A stretch of 29,904 nt of DNA from Bacteroides sp. (GTDB taxonomy: Bacteria; Bacteroidota; Bacteroidia; Bacteroidales; Muribaculaceae), in contig JAAVDO010000007.1 of the NCBI GenBank assembly GCA_014801735.1, positions 2,425 to 32,328 on the forward strand. The letters run 5' to 3'. Below, one piece after another: positions 28,549 through 29,904 of the stretch. Positions within the stretch are counted from its first letter, which is position 1. Each line of letters starts with the position of its first letter. The notes beneath the pieces are model-generated. The model did not search any database. It was not told where the DNA came from and saw nothing but the letters and a program-made list of their open reading frames with translations. The position numbers and the translations under genes are program-made.

Positions 28549-28587
28549 GGTAAAGTATCACCCATAGGGTAGATGCTTTACCTTTTT
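28549..28587 (+). terminator. rplL-rpoB attenuator (intrinsic-terminator hairpin)
   Basis: GGTAAAGTATC (28549-28559) pairs along its full length with GATGCTTTACC (28572-28582), with one G-T pair. The loop itself closes ACCC/GGGT around ATA, with one bulged A. Five T follow (28583-28587). The shape is that of a strong intrinsic terminator 24 nt after the rplL stop. In E. coli an attenuator in the same place sets the ratio of ribosomal proteins to RNA polymerase beta subunits; that role is likely here. Confidence 0.8.
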
Positions 28588-28954
28588 GTGTTGATAACGA
28601 AGTTGCCCCCACCCTGCTCTGCGGGAAACGCCCGCAGAGCAAGGGGTGTCGGCATAAAGACCTGGTTGCCATGACAGGATGGAAAAAACCATCAGCCATG
28701 GGGTCGAGACAAGAGAAAATATTCTCTGAGAGACGCTTCGGTTGTGAATCCGCAAGGAAAGAAAGACTCGGCGCTCCAAAATGTGCGGGAAACACATAGC
28801 GGTTTCCGTGCACAAATTGTGTGCATAAACACGCGAGTGAAATCAACCGGAATAAGCCGGGCCGGCAATTTCCCATCGAACGGGAGCAGACGCCGGAACG
28901 ACTAAACTCAAAAGCAACACCTTAAGAAACCAACAAAAACCATCCTCAAGATAG
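28588..28954 (+). ncRNA. Structured 5' region of rpoB (candidate leader RNA)
   Basis: 367 nt without a gene, promoter box or U-tract terminator. By-eye pairing finds a strong 15-bp hairpin with one bulged A (28611-28647), a three-part nested stem (28659-28705), a small stem AGAGAA/TTCTCT (28712-28727), and two mutually exclusive stems in which 28810-28814 pair either upstream (28782-28786) or downstream (28820-28824). Further down lie a CCGG/CCGG stem (about 28847-28860) and TCCC/GGGA (about 28871-28885). The density of stems suggests a functional leader or processing region; not folded computationally. Confidence 0.45.
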
Positions 28955-29904
28955 ATGTCAGTCAAAACGAATAAACCCCGTGTAAACTTTGCGTCGGTAA
29001 AGAATCCGCTGCCATATCCTGACTTTCTGGAGGTTCAGCTGAAGTCGTTCAAAGACTTCCTGCAGCTTGATACACCACCGGAGAAGCGTAACAACGAGGG
29101 CTTGTATAAAGTGTTCTCGGAGAACTTCCCGATCGCCGATACACGCAATAACTTTGTGCTCGAGTTTCTCGACTATTACATCGACCCGCCCCGCTACTCT
29201 ATTGAAGAGTGTCTGGAGCGCGGACTGACCTACTGCGTACCCCTGAAGGCCAAACTGAAGCTGTATTGCACCGACCCTGACCACGAGGACTTCGACATGG
29301 TTGTGCAGGATGTATATCTGGGTCAGATACCCTACATGACCGAAAAAGGCACATTCGTAATCAACGGAGCCGAGCGCGTAGTTGTGTCGCAGCTCCACAG
29401 ATCACCGGGTGTATTCTTCGGACAGAGCGTGCACGCAAACGGCACTAAGCTCTATTCGGCCCGCATTATCCCCTTCCGAGGATCGTGGATAGAATTTGCT
29501 ACTGACATCAACAACGTGATGTATGCCTACATCGACCGTAAGAAGAAGCTCCCCGTTACCACCCTTCTGCGTGCGATAGGTCTGGAGACCGATAAGGACA
29601 TCATCGACATTTTCGGACTGTCGGAGGAAATCAAAGTCAACAAGACAAACCTGAAGAAGGTTGTTGGCCGCAAGACAGCCGCCCGTATCCTGAAGACATG
29701 GATCGAAGAATTCACCGACGAAGACACCGGCGAGGTAGTGTCGATTGAGCGTAACGAGATGATACTCGACCGTGAGGTCGTGATCACCGAAGACGATATC
29801 GACAAGATCCTGGAGAGCGGAGCCAAGACCATCGTTCTCCACACAAATGACGCTACGGCCAGCGATTATTCGATCGTGTTCAACACCCTTGCCAAAGACC
29901 CGAC
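28955..29904 (+). CDS. rpoB: RNA polymerase subunit beta, 5' part (runs off the window)
   Basis: Catalytic beta subunit of RNA polymerase. The frame is open from ATG at 28955 to the end of the window, about 316 codons of a family of roughly 1,270. It begins [20 protein letters not shown]. The protrusion/lobe signature includes [19 protein letters not shown] and [20 protein letters not shown] followed by [11 protein letters not shown]. The rifampicin-binding region lies beyond the window, so resistance cannot be judged. It is preceded by a 430-nt spacer after rplL with an attenuator and structured RNA. Confidence 0.97.
   Translation, partial: MSVKTNKPRVNFASVKNPLPYPDFLEVQLKSFKDFLQLDTPPEKRNNEGLYKVFSENFPIADTRNNFVLEFLDYYIDPPRYSIEECLERGLTYCVPLKAKLKLYCTDPDHEDFDMVVQDVYLGQIPYMTEKGTFVINGAERVVVSQLHRSPGVFFGQSVHANGTKLYSARIIPFRGSWIEFATDINNVMYAYIDRKKKLPVTTLLRAIGLETDKDIIDIFGLSEEIKVNKTNLKKVVGRKTAARILKTWIEEFTDEDTGEVVSIERNEMILDREVVITEDDIDKILESGAKTIVLHTNDATASDYSIVFNTLAKDP

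Noticed and set aside
28588..28954. rplL-rpoB structured region considered as RNase P RNA, tmRNA or another housekeeping RNA
   Set aside because: None of the conserved core motifs of those RNAs that I can recall are present, and it has no promoter or terminator of its own.

Overview
The window reads as a chromosomal core-gene region from a member of the Bacteroidales, possibly a Muribaculaceae-like gut bacterium (order fairly sure, family a guess). Three things point there. The protein sequences have Bacteroidetes character: L17 has an Ala/Glu-rich tail, and S14 and L36 lack zinc ligands. Promoters fit the phylum's unusual pattern TTTG-N19-21-TAnnTTTG, found with exact 20-nt spacing upstream of two transcription units. 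Start codons are preceded by A-rich stretches instead of strong Shine-Dalgarno sites.

Layout. Positions 1-20.6 kb, minus strand (read right to left): a promoter at about 20.55 kb, then rpsL-rpsG-fusA (str), rpsJ-rplC-rplD-rplW-rplB-rpsS-rplV-rpsC-rplP-rpmC-rpsQ (S10), rplN-rplX-rplE-rpsN-rpsH-rplF-rplR-rpsE-rpmD-rplO-secY (spc), map-infA-rpmJ-rpsM-rpsK-rpsD-rpoA-rplQ (alpha), a terminator hairpin, then enolase with its own promoter. No tuf lies between fusA and rpsJ. From 20.6 to 23.0 kb, still minus strand, are a Xaa-Pro aminopeptidase and a gamma-carbonic-anhydrase-like hexapeptide protein. From 23.3 kb to the right end, plus strand: promoter, tRNA-Thr(UGU), tRNA-Tyr, tRNA-Gly, tRNA-Thr(GGU), tuf, tRNA-Trp, secE, nusG, rplK, rplA, rplJ, rplL and the first 316 codons of rpoB, cut by the window edge.

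The two halves form a divergent hub that supplies most ribosomal proteins, two elongation factors, IF-1, the Sec translocon core (SecY, SecE), methionine aminopeptidase, RNA polymerase alpha and beta, NusG and five tRNAs. Two genes are easy to miss because they are so small: rpmD (59 aa) and rpmJ (38 aa).

No mobile element, CRISPR array, phage gene or defence system is visible. What is unexplained lies in the spacers. There is an attenuator-like hairpin plus about 365 nt of densely structured RNA between rplL and rpoB, an intrinsic-terminator-like hairpin built over the secE stop codon before nusG, a 320-nt structured spacer before rpsD, a 117-nt GC-rich spacer before rpsH, a roughly 150-nt rpsL leader with two hairpins and a 22-codon mini-ORF, and hairpins before rplK. 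These are candidate sites of ribosomal-protein or NusG autoregulation. All structures were paired by eye; none was folded computationally or checked by comparison.
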